Shown: positions 20,510-29,001 of the stretch, in pieces
Numbering within the stretch: the first letter of the stretch is position 1
Layout: each line of letters begins with the position of its first letter
NCBI RefSeq assembly: GCF_965204125.1
Contig: NZ_OZ241968.1
Location: 2,542,001-2,606,000, forward strand
Direction of reading: 5' to 3'
DNA: 64,000 bases
Origin: Poriferisodalis sp965204125
GTDB lineage: Bacteria > Actinomycetota > Acidimicrobiia > Acidimicrobiales > Poriferisodalaceae
Translations under genes and position numbers: made by a program
Notes under the pieces: model-generated
What the model saw: the letters and a program-made list of their open reading frames with translations, nothing else
Database searches by the model: none
Told to the model about the DNA's origin: nothing

Positions 20510-21277
20510 CTACGTCAGGCCGATCCCCTCGTGGGGCAGCGTGGCCCACTGGGTCTCGTCGTGCCCGTACAGCAGGTGGCAACCATGGTCGTCGCGCAAT
20601 GACTTGAGGTGGCGCATCGACTCAAGCTGCATGTCGTGGTCGTAGCCGAACGGCGGCAGCAGCATCCGGTCGAGCACGTCCTCCCAGTAGACGCAGTCGC
20701 CGGTCAGCACCACCGGGCCGCTGTCGAGCTCCACCCGCAGCGACTGGTGGCCTGCGGTGTGCCCCGGTGTGGGAATGCAGGTGACCGAGCCGTCACCGAA
20801 CACGTCGTGCTCGCCTTCGATGAGCAAGAGATCGTGCCCGAGATCGAAATCCTCGGGCTTGTACACCTCGTACTCGATGAGCTTGGGGTGATGCCCCGAC
20901 TCCCACTCGGCCCGCTGGCAGATCACCCGCGCATTGGGCAGCAGCTCGGTGCCGCCGCAGTGATCGAAATGCAGGTGGCTGAAGATGACAAATGTCAGCT
21001 CGGCCGGATCCACATCGACGCTTTCCAGCCGGGCCGAGACTTCGTCGCCAGCGGAGTAGTCCGCCGTGAACGACTTCGCCAGCAGCGGATACCGCGCACC
21101 CACGCCTTCCTGCACCTGGGGGTGCATGCCGGTGTCGAACACCAGCGTCTGGCCGTTGGGGTGGCGCACCAGCCAGCTCGGGATCGGCAGCCGCACGTTG
21201 CCGGGCGCGTCCTTGATCACCGACGCAGTCGGCGTCGACAGCCAGCCGCACTCCAGCGGGACGAGTGAGAGGCTCAT
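20510..21277 (-). CDS. Metallo-beta-lactamase-fold hydrolase, AHL-lactonase-like
   Basis: 255 codons. The zinc motif is IFSHLHFDHCGG, followed by TPGHTAGHQSL, GDCVYWED and LLYGHDETQW, which together are the ligand set of the N-acyl-homoserine-lactonase (AttM/AiiB-like) branch. These open lactone rings, but similar proteins act on other esters, so quorum quenching is only one possibility. Start ATG 21277 has GGAGGT 10 nt upstream. Between it and the upstream crotonase gene lies a 28-bp tandem repeat array. Confidence 0.82.
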   Translation of the reverse strand: MSLSLVPLECGWLSTPTASVIKDAPGNVRLPIPSWLVRHPNGQTLVFDTGMHPQVQEGVGARYPLLAKSFTADYSAGDEVSARLESVDVDPAELTFVIFSHLHFDHCGGTELLPNARVICQRAEWESGHHPKLIEYEVYKPEDFDLGHDLLLIEGEHDVFGDGSVTCIPTPGHTAGHQSLRVELDSGPVVLTGDCVYWEDVLDRMLLPPFGYDHDMQLESMRHLKSLRDDHGCHLLYGHDETQWATLPHEGIGLT

Positions 21278-21296
21278 CAGGCTCAGTACCTCCGTC

Positions 21297-21398
21297 GCGC
21301 CTTGTCAGGCGCCGTATCTCCTGCGCGCCTTGTCAGGCGCCGTATCTCCTGCGCGCCTTGTCAGGCGCCGTATCTCCTGCGCGCCTTGTCAGGCGCCG
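21297..21398. repeat. 28-bp tandem repeat, about 3.6 copies, each with a hairpin
   Basis: Perfect copies begin at 21297, 21325, 21353 and 21381. Each holds the hairpin GCGCCT-TGTC-AGGCGC followed by CGTATCTCCTGC; the last copy diverges after 21398. The array fills the gap between two minus-strand genes, and the upstream-most copy contains the stop codon of the crotonase gene. It therefore looks like serial duplication of that gene's 3' end. On the minus strand every unit carries GGAGATA. Confidence 0.9.
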
Positions 21399-22249
21399 AA
21401 GCCCTTGCCCATGGGGCGGTGATCGGGGAAGTCGGGATCACGGCGCTCCATCTGGGCCCGGAAGGCCTCGCCCATGTCGTCGGTGTCGAACATCGCCGCG
21501 TTCCACGTTGCGATGTACTCCAGCCCGTCGGCGACCGAGTGATCGCGGCTGAAGTTCATCGACTGCTTGGTGCCCCAGATCGCCATCGGGCTCTTCGCGG
21601 CAATCTGTGCCGCAATGTCGCCGACCGCTTCCATCATCGAGTCGTGGTCGTGGTAGACGGCGTTCACAAAGCCGCGGTCGAGCGCCTCTTCAGCATCCAT
21701 ACGACGGCCGGTAAAGGCCAGTTCGCGCACCACGCCCTCAGGCACCAGCTTGGGCATGCGCTGCAGCGTTCCCACATCGGCGGTCATGCCGATGTTGATC
21801 TCCTGGATCGTGAAGAACGCGTCCTGTGTGGCGTAGCGAAGGTCGCAGGCCGACACCATGTCGACACCGCCGCCGACGCATGCGCCCTGGATGGCCGCGA
21901 TGACCGGCAGCCGGCTCTGCTCGAGGGCATTGAAGGTCTGCTGCGCGCGCAGTGCTGTGTTGCGGATCTGCGCACGTGTCCGGCTGCTCTGCCCGCCGCC
22001 CACGCCGCTGGTCGGGTCACCGAAGTCGCCGAACACGGAGAGGTCCATGCCCGAGCTGAAGTGCCTGCCGATCGCCGACAGCACGACGACCCTGGCGTCG
22101 GACCCAGAGGTGATCTCCTCGGTGATCTCGGGCAGTTCCTTCCAGAACTCCAGGATCATCGAGTTGGCCTTCTCGGGTCGCTTCAAGACCAAGTGAGCGA
22201 CGTGATCGCGCACCTCCACGTCGAAGCAGGTGTACTCGGACTCGCTCAT
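21389..22249 (-). CDS. Crotonase-family protein, dienoyl-CoA isomerase-like
   Basis: 286 codons from ATG 22249, which has AGGGGA upstream (the frame stays open further 5' but without support). Oxyanion-hole segments GRHFSSGMDLSVF and IQGACVGGGVDMVSACDLRYA are present. INIGMTADVGTLQRMPKL is the signature of delta3,5-delta2,4-dienoyl-CoA isomerases (ADVGTLQRLPK in ECH1), with acidic residues in place. It would shift double bonds during oxidation of unsaturated acyl-CoAs. It is divergent from a CoA-transferase gene 137 bp away and upstream of the MBL hydrolase. Confidence 0.85.
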   Translation of the reverse strand: MSESEYTCFDVEVRDHVAHLVLKRPEKANSMILEFWKELPEITEEITSGSDARVVVLSAIGRHFSSGMDLSVFGDFGDPTSGVGGGQSSRTRAQIRNTALRAQQTFNALEQSRLPVIAAIQGACVGGGVDMVSACDLRYATQDAFFTIQEINIGMTADVGTLQRMPKLVPEGVVRELAFTGRRMDAEEALDRGFVNAVYHDHDSMMEAVGDIAAQIAAKSPMAIWGTKQSMNFSRDHSVADGLEYIATWNAAMFDTDDMGEAFRAQMERRDPDFPDHRPMGKGFGA

Positions 22250-22372
22250 CGCGCTTTCCCCTCGTCGTAGGACTGTCCGCTCGCGAGACAGTCCGCCATA
22301 GTCAAGCGCAATGGCGGCCTCGCCGGACGGGCTGGCATGGGGCTGGCCTCGTGGCGGCTGCGAGCCCGGCGC

Positions 22373-22378
22373 TACTGT
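22373..22378 (+). promoter_or_regulatory. -10-like box before the CoA-transferase gene
   Basis: TACTGT ending 8 nt before ATG 22387. Confidence 0.4.
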
Positions 22379-22386
22379 CACCCGCG

Positions 22387-23616
22387 ATGCCTGCCGAGCC
22401 AGAGCACCCGCACATCGACGAGAACGCTGCAGAGGCGCCGCTCGCCGGCATCCGCGTCGTCGAGATGACCATGTATGTGCAAGGGCCCACGAGCGGGCTC
22501 ACTCTGGCCTCCCTCGGCGCCGACGTCATCAAGATCGAGCAGGTCGGCCAGGCCGACTACATGCGCAACTTCACGAGCCTGTTCGGGGTGACCTTCGACG
22601 AGCGGGGCCAGGAGTGGCTCTACGGCTCGGTCAACCGCAACAAGCGGTCCTTGGTGCTCGACGTCGCTTCGGAGGCGGGACGCCCAGTCTTTGAGCGCCT
22701 GATCGGCCAGGCCGATGCCTTCATCTCGAATATGCGAGCCGATGGTCTCGCCCGCTTCGGGGCCGACCCCGACACGCTGCTCGAGATCAACCCCCGCCTG
22801 GTGTACTGCCGGGGCGGCGGGTTCGGGATGCGAGGCGAACTGGCCGAAGACATGTGCCAGGACACGGTCGGCATGGCTCACGCCGGGTTCATGGACGCAA
22901 TCTCCGAATCGGATCGGCCGACATACCCGCCGGGTGCGCTGAGCGACATTCTGACCGGCACCAACATGGCCTCGGGCGTCATGGCCGGCCTGATCAAGCG
23001 TGCGCGCACGGGCCGAGGCTGCGTTGTCGGCACGTCGCAAACGCAGGCGCTGCTGTGGCTCACCAGTCAAGCCGTGGGCGTTGCCACGAATGTCGGGCAG
23101 CGCATGGACCGCTTTGACGTTTCGGGTGCCTGGAACCCGCTCTTCACGGTGTACGAGACCGCTGACGGCTGGATCGCGATTGCCGCCCTGCAGGATGCGC
23201 ACTGGCAAGGACTGGCCCGCGCTGTCGGCATCGAATCGTGGCTGGACGACCCCCGATTCGCCACCTTCGAGGACCTGGTGGCCAACCGTGACGAATTCAC
23301 CCCGTTGTTCGCCGAACACATGCGAACCGACACAACGGACCGCTGGTGGCGGGCCATCCGGGGCTCCGGTGCATGGGTGTCGCCGGTGAATCGCGTCGAA
23401 GACGTCGCCAGCAACGAAGACATCCTGGCCAACGAGTACCTCGTGACCTTCGACGACGGCTTCATCGGCCCGCCGGCGATGTTCGATGTCGACGAGTTCC
23501 GCGGCATGCGCGGCGGCACCGCCGATTACGGCGAGCACACCGACGAGATCCTGGCCGAGCTGGGCTACGACGACGAGCAGATCCTCGAGCTCAAGATCGC
23601 CGACGCCGTCTGGTAG
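22387..23616 (+). CDS. CaiB/BaiF (class III) CoA-transferase
   Basis: 409 codons from ATG 22387. Family features: PLAGIRVVEMTMYVQGPT at the N-terminus, LGADVIKIEQ, RNKRSLVLDVASEAGR, NMRADGLARFG and YCRGGGFGMRG, then the C-terminal PVNRVEDVASNEDI and NEYLVTFDD. These enzymes move CoA between carboxylic acids in carnitine, oxalate, bile-acid or aromatic degradation. With the crotonase and amidohydrolases nearby it suggests catabolism of an imported acid, which is inference from context. Confidence 0.9.
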   Translation: MPAEPEHPHIDENAAEAPLAGIRVVEMTMYVQGPTSGLTLASLGADVIKIEQVGQADYMRNFTSLFGVTFDERGQEWLYGSVNRNKRSLVLDVASEAGRPVFERLIGQADAFISNMRADGLARFGADPDTLLEINPRLVYCRGGGFGMRGELAEDMCQDTVGMAHAGFMDAISESDRPTYPPGALSDILTGTNMASGVMAGLIKRARTGRGCVVGTSQTQALLWLTSQAVGVATNVGQRMDRFDVSGAWNPLFTVYETADGWIAIAALQDAHWQGLARAVGIESWLDDPRFATFEDLVANRDEFTPLFAEHMRTDTTDRWWRAIRGSGAWVSPVNRVEDVASNEDILANEYLVTFDDGFIGPPAMFDVDEFRGMRGGTADYGEHTDEILAELGYDDEQILELKIADAVW

Positions 23617-23643
23617 CTCACGCCCGTTGCTGGGCTAGTGCTA
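23614..23643. terminator. Hairpin between convergent genes
   Basis: TAGC/GCTA and GCCC-GTTGCT-GGGC pair into one interrupted stem that includes both flanking stop codons. There is no T-tract, so a bidirectional terminator role is only possible. Confidence 0.35.
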
Positions 23644-24057
23644 GAGCATCACGCCCATCACGAGCGCGGCGAGGCCGCACAGCAACGACACGCCGGCTGC
23701 TGCACCCCGCTTGGCCGCGTTGTCGCCGGCGTTCTGATGCACCAGCGCGCCGATGCCGGAGATGAGCACGAGCAGCATCTTGATGCCGAGCAGCATCGAC
23801 CAGCCCGTGCTCGTCTCCTCGCTGGGAATGGCCAGCATGCCCCACAGGCCGGTCACGACTGCGATGCCGAACGCAGGCCACGCCACCCGTGAGAAGGCCT
23901 TCGCCGCAACCTTGCCCGAGCCCGGGAACGCCCGCCCCACCACGGGCACGACTGCGCCGACCACGATCTGGCCGCCGATCCACACCGTCACCGCCAGCAC
24001 GTGCAGCACGACACGGAGGGTGTCGACGTCGAACATGACTTCACGGACTTCATTCAT
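23641..24057 (-). CDS. CopD/DUF2269-like four-helix membrane protein
   Basis: 138 codons. Four hydrophobic segments. The first contains VVLHVLAVTVWIGGQIVVG, whose His and WIGG resemble CopD-type membrane proteins; the third and fourth are MLLGIKMLLVLISGIGALVH and AGVSLLCGLAALVMGVML. A copper or haem-linked role is suggested for the superfamily but not shown here. It lies 31 bp downstream of the amidohydrolase gene on the same strand and is convergent with the CoA-transferase gene. Confidence 0.6.
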   Translation of the reverse strand: MNEVREVMFDVDTLRVVLHVLAVTVWIGGQIVVGAVVPVVGRAFPGSGKVAAKAFSRVAWPAFGIAVVTGLWGMLAIPSEETSTGWSMLLGIKMLLVLISGIGALVHQNAGDNAAKRGAAAGVSLLCGLAALVMGVML

Positions 24058-24088
24058 CAGGTGGCCTCGCTGCTCTCGATTGAGATGC

Positions 24089-25252
24089 TCAGGATCGTTC
24101 GCCGATCAGCTCCGCCATGTTGTCGGCGAAGAAGCGGTCGAGCACGTCGCCCTCGAAGCCTTCCAACGAGGCGTTGAAGCGGCCCAGCGGGTTCCGACCC
24201 CCCTCGATGTGGGGGTAGTCGCTCGAGAACATGTACAGGTGCTCGTTGGATTCGCGGATCATGGCGCCGACGTCCTCGATGGGATAGGGCGTGAAGGCCA
24301 TCTGCCGGGTGATCTGCTCCGAAGGCCGCTCGCTGAACGCGGCCAGCTCGGGTTCGGAGCGCTTCCAGGTCTCGACAGTCACGTCCAGCCGGCGCAGCAT
24401 CTGGGGCACCCAGGCGGCGCCGAGCTCGACCACCCCGCCCCGCAGGTTCGGATGCCGGCTCAGCACGCCGTCGAGCACCATCACGCCCACGAACGTCTCG
24501 GCCGCATGGTGCAGCGCAACCATGTCCTTGCCGCGGACGTTCTCGCCGCCGCCGAGCCAGTCGGTCGGGGTCGGGCGGCCGGTGTTCATCCACTCCGGCG
24601 CGATCTGCAGCGGGTTCCCGCCCACATGCAGCAGGAACGGCACTCCGGCCTCGGCCATCTGCGCCCAGGCCGGGTCGAGGTCGTCGTGACCTGGCGAGCG
24701 ACCCCCGGCTGGCCGGTGAGGCACCCACATGGCGCCGAGCCCGGCTTCGAGCGCGAACGACATCTCGTCGATCGCCATCTGCGGATCGTCGAGCGGCAGC
24801 AACGCCACGCCGATCATGCGGTCGTCGTCGGCGCAGAACTCGGCCATGCCCCGGTTATGCGCACGGGCTGCCCCGTAGCGCACATCGAGGTCGAGCTTGG
24901 GGTCGAACACCACACCGGCGCTGAAGGTGGCGAACACGAACTGCCGGTCGAAGCCCAGCAAGTCGAGCGCCGTCGTGCGCTCGGCCGCGTTGAACGCCCC
25001 CAGCGCCTGGTACCCCTTCGGTCCCCGGATCAGGTCATCGCCCAGGGCCACGAGATCAGCCACCGCCTCAGGCGAGTGAGAACGGCTGCCGCCCGCCGCC
25101 TCGAAGTTGTTCACCGATTCGCCCGCGCTGGAGAATTCGATCTGCGGGAGGCGGTCCGCCATGTCCCCCTCAGCATGTGACTGCAGGAAGTCCGGCAGCT
25201 CCATGAGATGGCTGTCGGCATCGAGATAGGTCCGGTCGCTCGCGTAGGCCAT
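24089..25252 (-). CDS. Amidohydrolase 2 family protein
   Basis: 387 codons. N-terminal YLDADSHLMELPDFLQ is the DxDxH variant of the metal motif, HVGGNPLQ and ALHHAAETF hold further His, and MFSSDYPHIEGGRNP holds the C-terminal Asp. This subgroup, common in Actinobacteria, includes decarboxylase-like enzymes of aromatic or terpenoid breakdown; the substrate is unknown. It is a different branch from the amidohydrolase at 19487. TAGCCT lies 6 nt before its ATG on the minus strand. Confidence 0.85.
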   Translation of the reverse strand: MAYASDRTYLDADSHLMELPDFLQSHAEGDMADRLPQIEFSSAGESVNNFEAAGGSRSHSPEAVADLVALGDDLIRGPKGYQALGAFNAAERTTALDLLGFDRQFVFATFSAGVVFDPKLDLDVRYGAARAHNRGMAEFCADDDRMIGVALLPLDDPQMAIDEMSFALEAGLGAMWVPHRPAGGRSPGHDDLDPAWAQMAEAGVPFLLHVGGNPLQIAPEWMNTGRPTPTDWLGGGENVRGKDMVALHHAAETFVGVMVLDGVLSRHPNLRGGVVELGAAWVPQMLRRLDVTVETWKRSEPELAAFSERPSEQITRQMAFTPYPIEDVGAMIRESNEHLYMFSSDYPHIEGGRNPLGRFNASLEGFEGDVLDRFFADNMAELIGERS

Positions 25253-25258
25253 AGGCGC

Positions 25259-25264
25259 AGGCTA
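25259..25264 (-). promoter_or_regulatory. -10-like box of the amidohydrolase gene
   Basis: TAGCCT on the minus strand, 6 nt before ATG 25252. It faces an identical box for the divergent mog-like gene. Confidence 0.5.
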
Positions 25265-25342
25265 GTGAGGATGCCGTCGGGAATCGCCGGATGGCGAGGC
25301 TGCCTCTGTCCATTGTCAGCGTCGCGCTCAAATGGCCGTCGG

Positions 25343-25348
25343 TAGCCT
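25343..25348 (+). promoter_or_regulatory. -10-like box of the mog-like gene
   Basis: TAGCCT, exactly 6 nt before ATG 25355; no Shine-Dalgarno sequence. Confidence 0.5.
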
Positions 25349-25354
25349 GCCGCG

Positions 25355-25885
25355 ATGGCCACCGATCACGGGGCGCACCGGCATCAGCACGACCAGGCGC
25401 ACACCGCAGACCGCGAGCATCCGCTCGCGGCCAAGGTACTGACGGTCTCCGACGGCGTGATCGCCGGCACCCGCGAGGACCGCAGCGGCGAAGCGTTGGC
25501 AGCAGCACTCACCGCCGCCGGATACGAGGTTGTCGAACGTCGCGTGGTCGCCGACGGCGTCGACACTGTCTCTGAGGCGCTGGCAGAGATGTCAGCCGGC
25601 TTCGAGGGGCTGATCGTGTCGACCGGCGGCACCGGCTTCACGGAGCGAGATCTCACACCCGAGGGCACCCGCGCCGTGATCGAGCGCGAAGCACCCGGCC
25701 TGGCCGAGGCCATGCGACTGGCGAACCCGCTGGGCAGGCTGTCTCGAGGTGTCGCAGGCATCATCGGCCGCGCGATCGTGCTGAACACGCCCGGATCCAC
25801 CAAGGGTTGCGTGGAGTGCTTCGAGGCCGTGGCCGACGTGCTGCCCCACGCTCTGGCCCTGCTGGCGGGCGAACGGCTGCACTGA
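25355..25885 (+). CDS. MogA/MoaB-type molybdopterin adenylyltransferase
   Basis: 176 codons. After a His-rich head (HGAHRHQHDQAH), the MoCF_biosynth fold shows KVLTVSDGVIAGTREDRSGE, LIVSTGGTGFTERDLTPEGTR and IVLNTPGSTKGCVECFEAV. It would adenylate molybdopterin during Mo-cofactor synthesis. The stop overlaps the ATG of ribD (ATGA), so it is translated with the riboflavin genes, an unusual partner. The N-terminal His cluster may bind metal, but it is not part of the family core. Confidence 0.88.
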   Translation: MATDHGAHRHQHDQAHTADREHPLAAKVLTVSDGVIAGTREDRSGEALAAALTAAGYEVVERRVVADGVDTVSEALAEMSAGFEGLIVSTGGTGFTERDLTPEGTRAVIEREAPGLAEAMRLANPLGRLSRGVAGIIGRAIVLNTPGSTKGCVECFEAVADVLPHALALLAGERLH

Positions 25886-27003
25886 TGCCCGCCGAGAACC
25901 TGTCTGCAGGCGGCGAATCGGTGGACTCCGCTGCCGACCTCGCCCACATGCACCGTGCCACGCAGCTGGGGGAAAGTGTGCGTGGCACCACAGCGCCGAA
26001 CCCCTGGGTGGGCGCGGTGCTAGCCAGTGCCGACGGCACCGCATTTGAGGGTGCCACTGAGCCGCCGCCCGGGCGTCACGCCGAGATCGTGGCCCTCGAC
26101 GCCGCTCGCCGCGCCGGTGTTGATCCGGCCGGAGCGACCCTGTACACCACGCTGGAGCCCTGCTCGCACACCGGACGCACGGCGCCGTGCATCGAGGCGA
26201 TCATCGCCGCGGGAGTCGGCCGAGTTGTCATCGGCGTCACCGATCCCGACCCCAACGTGTCCGGCAGCGGAGTCGAGGCCCTGCGGGCCGCGGGCATCAA
26301 GGTCTCGGCGGGCGTTGCCGCCGAGTTTGTCGACTCGTCGTTGCGCCCGTACCTGCACCAGCGCCAATCGGGTCGTCCGTGGGTTGTGCTGAAGCTCGCC
26401 GCCACGCTCGACGGCCGCACCGGCGCGCCCGACAGCACTTCGCAGTGGATCACCTCGCCGGAGGCGCGTGCCGACGCTCACGCACTGCGCGCACGCTGCG
26501 ATGCCGTGCTGGTGGGCGCAGGCACCGTGCGTGCCGATGACCCGTCGCTCACCGTTCGTGAGCTTCCGCCCTCCGATCCCCGCCGCCCCCTGCTGGACAT
26601 GCGTGAGGCAGGCGACGAGCCGGACGATCTGCCGCTGACCCGCGCGGCTGCAGACCGGCTCGATCCGCGCCGCTTCGTGCTCGGCATGGCGCCGGCGGAA
26701 GCCAAGGTGCAGCCGTGCATGGAGGTCAGCGGATCGTTGCGGTCGGTGGTGCCTCGCCTGACCGACGACGGCGTCGTCGAGCTGCTGGTGGAGGGCGGCG
26801 CCAATGTCGCGGGAGAACTGCACCGAGAGGGCTTCGTCGACGAATACGTCGTCTACCTGGCGCCGGCGATTGCCGGCGGCGACGACTCGCTGCCGATGCT
26901 GGCGGGTCCAGGAGCGCCGACGATCGCCGAGTTCTGGCGCGGCCAGATCGTCGACATGCGCAGCATCGGACCCGACGTGCGCATCACCGTGCTGCCCGGA
27001 TGA
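25885..27003 (+). CDS. ribD: Riboflavin biosynthesis deaminase/reductase RibD
   Basis: 372 codons from ATG 25885. The deaminase half has TAPNPWVGAVLA, the zinc ligands in GRHAEIVALDAA and EPCSHTGRTAPC. The reductase half has PWVVLKLAATLDGRTG, SQWITSPEARADAH, VGAGTVRADDPSLTVR, LLVEGGANVAGEL and a closing YLAPAIAGG. Both domains look complete, so it should carry out steps two and three of the pyrimidine branch. It leads ribE and ribBA. Confidence 0.93.
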   Translation: MPAENLSAGGESVDSAADLAHMHRATQLGESVRGTTAPNPWVGAVLASADGTAFEGATEPPPGRHAEIVALDAARRAGVDPAGATLYTTLEPCSHTGRTAPCIEAIIAAGVGRVVIGVTDPDPNVSGSGVEALRAAGIKVSAGVAAEFVDSSLRPYLHQRQSGRPWVVLKLAATLDGRTGAPDSTSQWITSPEARADAHALRARCDAVLVGAGTVRADDPSLTVRELPPSDPRRPLLDMREAGDEPDDLPLTRAAADRLDPRRFVLGMAPAEAKVQPCMEVSGSLRSVVPRLTDDGVVELLVEGGANVAGELHREGFVDEYVVYLAPAIAGGDDSLPMLAGPGAPTIAEFWRGQIVDMRSIGPDVRITVLPG

Positions 27004-27089
27004 TGAGCTCCAACCTCGTTCCGGCCGACTCCGCCGGTACCGTCGGCGGCAATCCGCGCTCCTAGCGCCCGTTGGCGAAAGGACACCCG

Positions 27090-27710
27090 ATGTACACCGG
27101 ACTCGTCGAGGAACTCGGAAGCTTCGCCGGCAGGGACGGCGAGCGTTACCGGTTCGCTGCCGCGATCGTGCTGAGCGACGCCGCGATCGACGATTCGATC
27201 TCCGTGAACGGCTGCTGCTTGACCGTCGTGACCCTGGGCGACGGCTGGTGGGAAGCCGACGTCAGCGCCGAGACGGCGCGCCGCACGGCGCTGGGGTCGC
27301 TGCAGCCCGGCGACCCCGTCAACCTTGAGCGCTCCATGCGCTATGCAGACCGTCTCGGCGGGCACCTCGTGCAGGGGCACGTGGACGGTGTGGCCACGAT
27401 CGTGCGGCCGGGCCCCGACTTGCGCGCGGCGGTGCCGCCCGAGGGCGGCTTGCGCCGCTACATCGTCGAGAAGGGCTCCGTCACGCTCGACGGCGTCAGC
27501 CTCACTTGCTTCGACATCACCGACGACGACGCCGGCGGCTGCGAGTTCTCGGTGGCGCTCATCCCGCACACCATGGCGATGACCACCATGGGCACCGTGC
27601 AGCCTGGCGACCCGGTCAATCTCGAAGCCGACGTACTGGCCCGTTACGTCGAGCGTCTGCTGGGGCAGAATGGTGCAGTGACCGACAACCAGCGAGTCCG
27701 GCATGACTGA
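27090..27710 (+). CDS. ribE: Riboflavin synthase, alpha chain type
   Basis: 206 codons from ATG 27090, with AAAGGA upstream. The N-terminus MYTGLVEELG and two lumazine-binding repeats are visible: SVNGCCLTVV ... VNLERSMRYADRLGGHLVQGHVDG, and SVTLDGVSLTCFDI ... PGDPVNLEADVLARYVERLL. It dismutates 6,7-dimethyl-8-ribityllumazine to riboflavin. Its 3' end overlaps ribBA by 8 nt. Confidence 0.94.
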   Translation: MYTGLVEELGSFAGRDGERYRFAAAIVLSDAAIDDSISVNGCCLTVVTLGDGWWEADVSAETARRTALGSLQPGDPVNLERSMRYADRLGGHLVQGHVDGVATIVRPGPDLRAAVPPEGGLRRYIVEKGSVTLDGVSLTCFDITDDDAGGCEFSVALIPHTMAMTTMGTVQPGDPVNLEADVLARYVERLLGQNGAVTDNQRVRHD

Positions 27711-29001
27711 CCGCCTCGCGGCCGACGTCGCGCCGGCTGCCTCGCCGTTCGCCGCGATCCCAGATGCGGTGGACGCCATCGGGCGCGGCGAGATCGTGGT
27801 GGTGGTCGACGACGAAGACCGCGAGAACGAGGGCGACCTCATCATGGCGGCCGAGCACGCCACACCCGAGACGATGGCGTTCTTCGTGCGCTATACGTCT
27901 GGTGTCATCTGCGCCCCCCTGATGGGGGAGCGCCTCGACGAACTGGCGCTGCCGCTCATGGTGACGGTCAACACCGAGTCCATGCGCACGGCCTACACGG
28001 TCACGGTGGATGCCGCCGAGGGCACCACGACCGGGATCTCGGCGGCGGACCGCTCACTCACGCTCAACCTGCTGGCAGACCCCAAGTCGAGCGCGAACGA
28101 CTTCAACCGTCCCGGCCACGTGCTGCCGTTGCGCTACCGGCCCGGCGGTGTGCTCAAGCGCGCGGGCCATACCGAGGCGGCCGTCGACCTGGCCCGGCTG
28201 GCTGGCTGCCATCCCGCGGGCGTGCTCTGCGAGGTGGTCAACGACGACGGGACCATGGCCCGGGTGCCCGACCTGATCGAATTCTGCGAGCAGCACAACC
28301 TGCTGCTCATCTCCATCGCCGACCTCATCCGTTACCGGCGGGTCAACGAACGCCTGGTCGATCCGATCTCCCAAGCCCGCATCCCCACCATCTACGGCGA
28401 GTTCACCGGACACGTCTTCCGCGACTTCGACGACACCGAGCACCTGGCGCTGACGTACGGATCTGTGATGGGCTCAGAGCCTGTGCTGGTGCGAGTGCAC
28501 AGCGAATGCCTGACCGGCGACATATTGGCGTCGATGCGCTGCGACTGCGGCTCGCAGTTGCACGGTGCCCTCGAAGCCATCGCCGAAGCAGGTGCTGGCG
28601 TGCTCGTCTACCTGCGCGGCCACGAAGGCCGCGGCATCGGCATCGGCCACAAGATCGCTGCGTACTCGCTGCAGGATCGCGGCCGCGACACGGTCGACGC
28701 CAACCTGGAACTGGGCTTGCCGGTCGACAGCCGGGAATACGGCATCGGGGCGCAGATCCTGGCGGAGCTCGGCGTGCAGCGGATGCGGCTGATGACCAAC
28801 AACCCCAACAAGATCGGCGGTCTGTCTGGCTACGGGCTGGAGGTAGTCGAGCGAGTGCCGACGTCGTCGAATGCGAATCCCTTCAACCGTGCCTACCTGC
28901 GCACCAAGAAGATGCGCCTGGGTCACCTCATGGAAGACGAGGCCGACGGCGCGGCCGCATCCGAAGCCGATCTCGACGAGGCGGCCCCGCTCGCCGACTA
29001 G
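27703..29001 (+). CDS. ribBA: 3,4-DHBP synthase / GTP cyclohydrolase II
   Basis: 432 codons. The N-terminal RibB half has VVVVDDEDRENEGDLIMAAE, NDFNRPGHVLPLRY and RAGHTEAAVDLARLAG. The C-terminal RibA half starts near residue 220 with VRVHSECLTGDILASMRCDCG (zinc cysteines) and YLRGHEGRGIGIGHKI, then LMTNNPNKI. It supplies both precursors of riboflavin. The expected lumazine synthase gene (ribH) does not follow; instead the convergent hisG ends on the same CTAG tetranucleotide. Confidence 0.95.
   Translation: MTDRLAADVAPAASPFAAIPDAVDAIGRGEIVVVVDDEDRENEGDLIMAAEHATPETMAFFVRYTSGVICAPLMGERLDELALPLMVTVNTESMRTAYTVTVDAAEGTTTGISAADRSLTLNLLADPKSSANDFNRPGHVLPLRYRPGGVLKRAGHTEAAVDLARLAGCHPAGVLCEVVNDDGTMARVPDLIEFCEQHNLLLISIADLIRYRRVNERLVDPISQARIPTIYGEFTGHVFRDFDDTEHLALTYGSVMGSEPVLVRVHSECLTGDILASMRCDCGSQLHGALEAIAEAGAGVLVYLRGHEGRGIGIGHKIAAYSLQDRGRDTVDANLELGLPVDSREYGIGAQILAELGVQRMRLMTNNPNKIGGLSGYGLEVVERVPTSSNANPFNRAYLRTKKMRLGHLMEDEADGAAASEADLDEAAPLAD

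Noticed and set aside
21297..21398. CRISPR array
   Set aside because: Head-to-tail 28-bp units with no spacers; a plain tandem repeat.
27004..27089. FMN riboswitch before ribE or ribD
   Set aside because: The gap before ribE is under 90 bp and lacks RFN-element motifs; ribD overlaps the mog-like gene.
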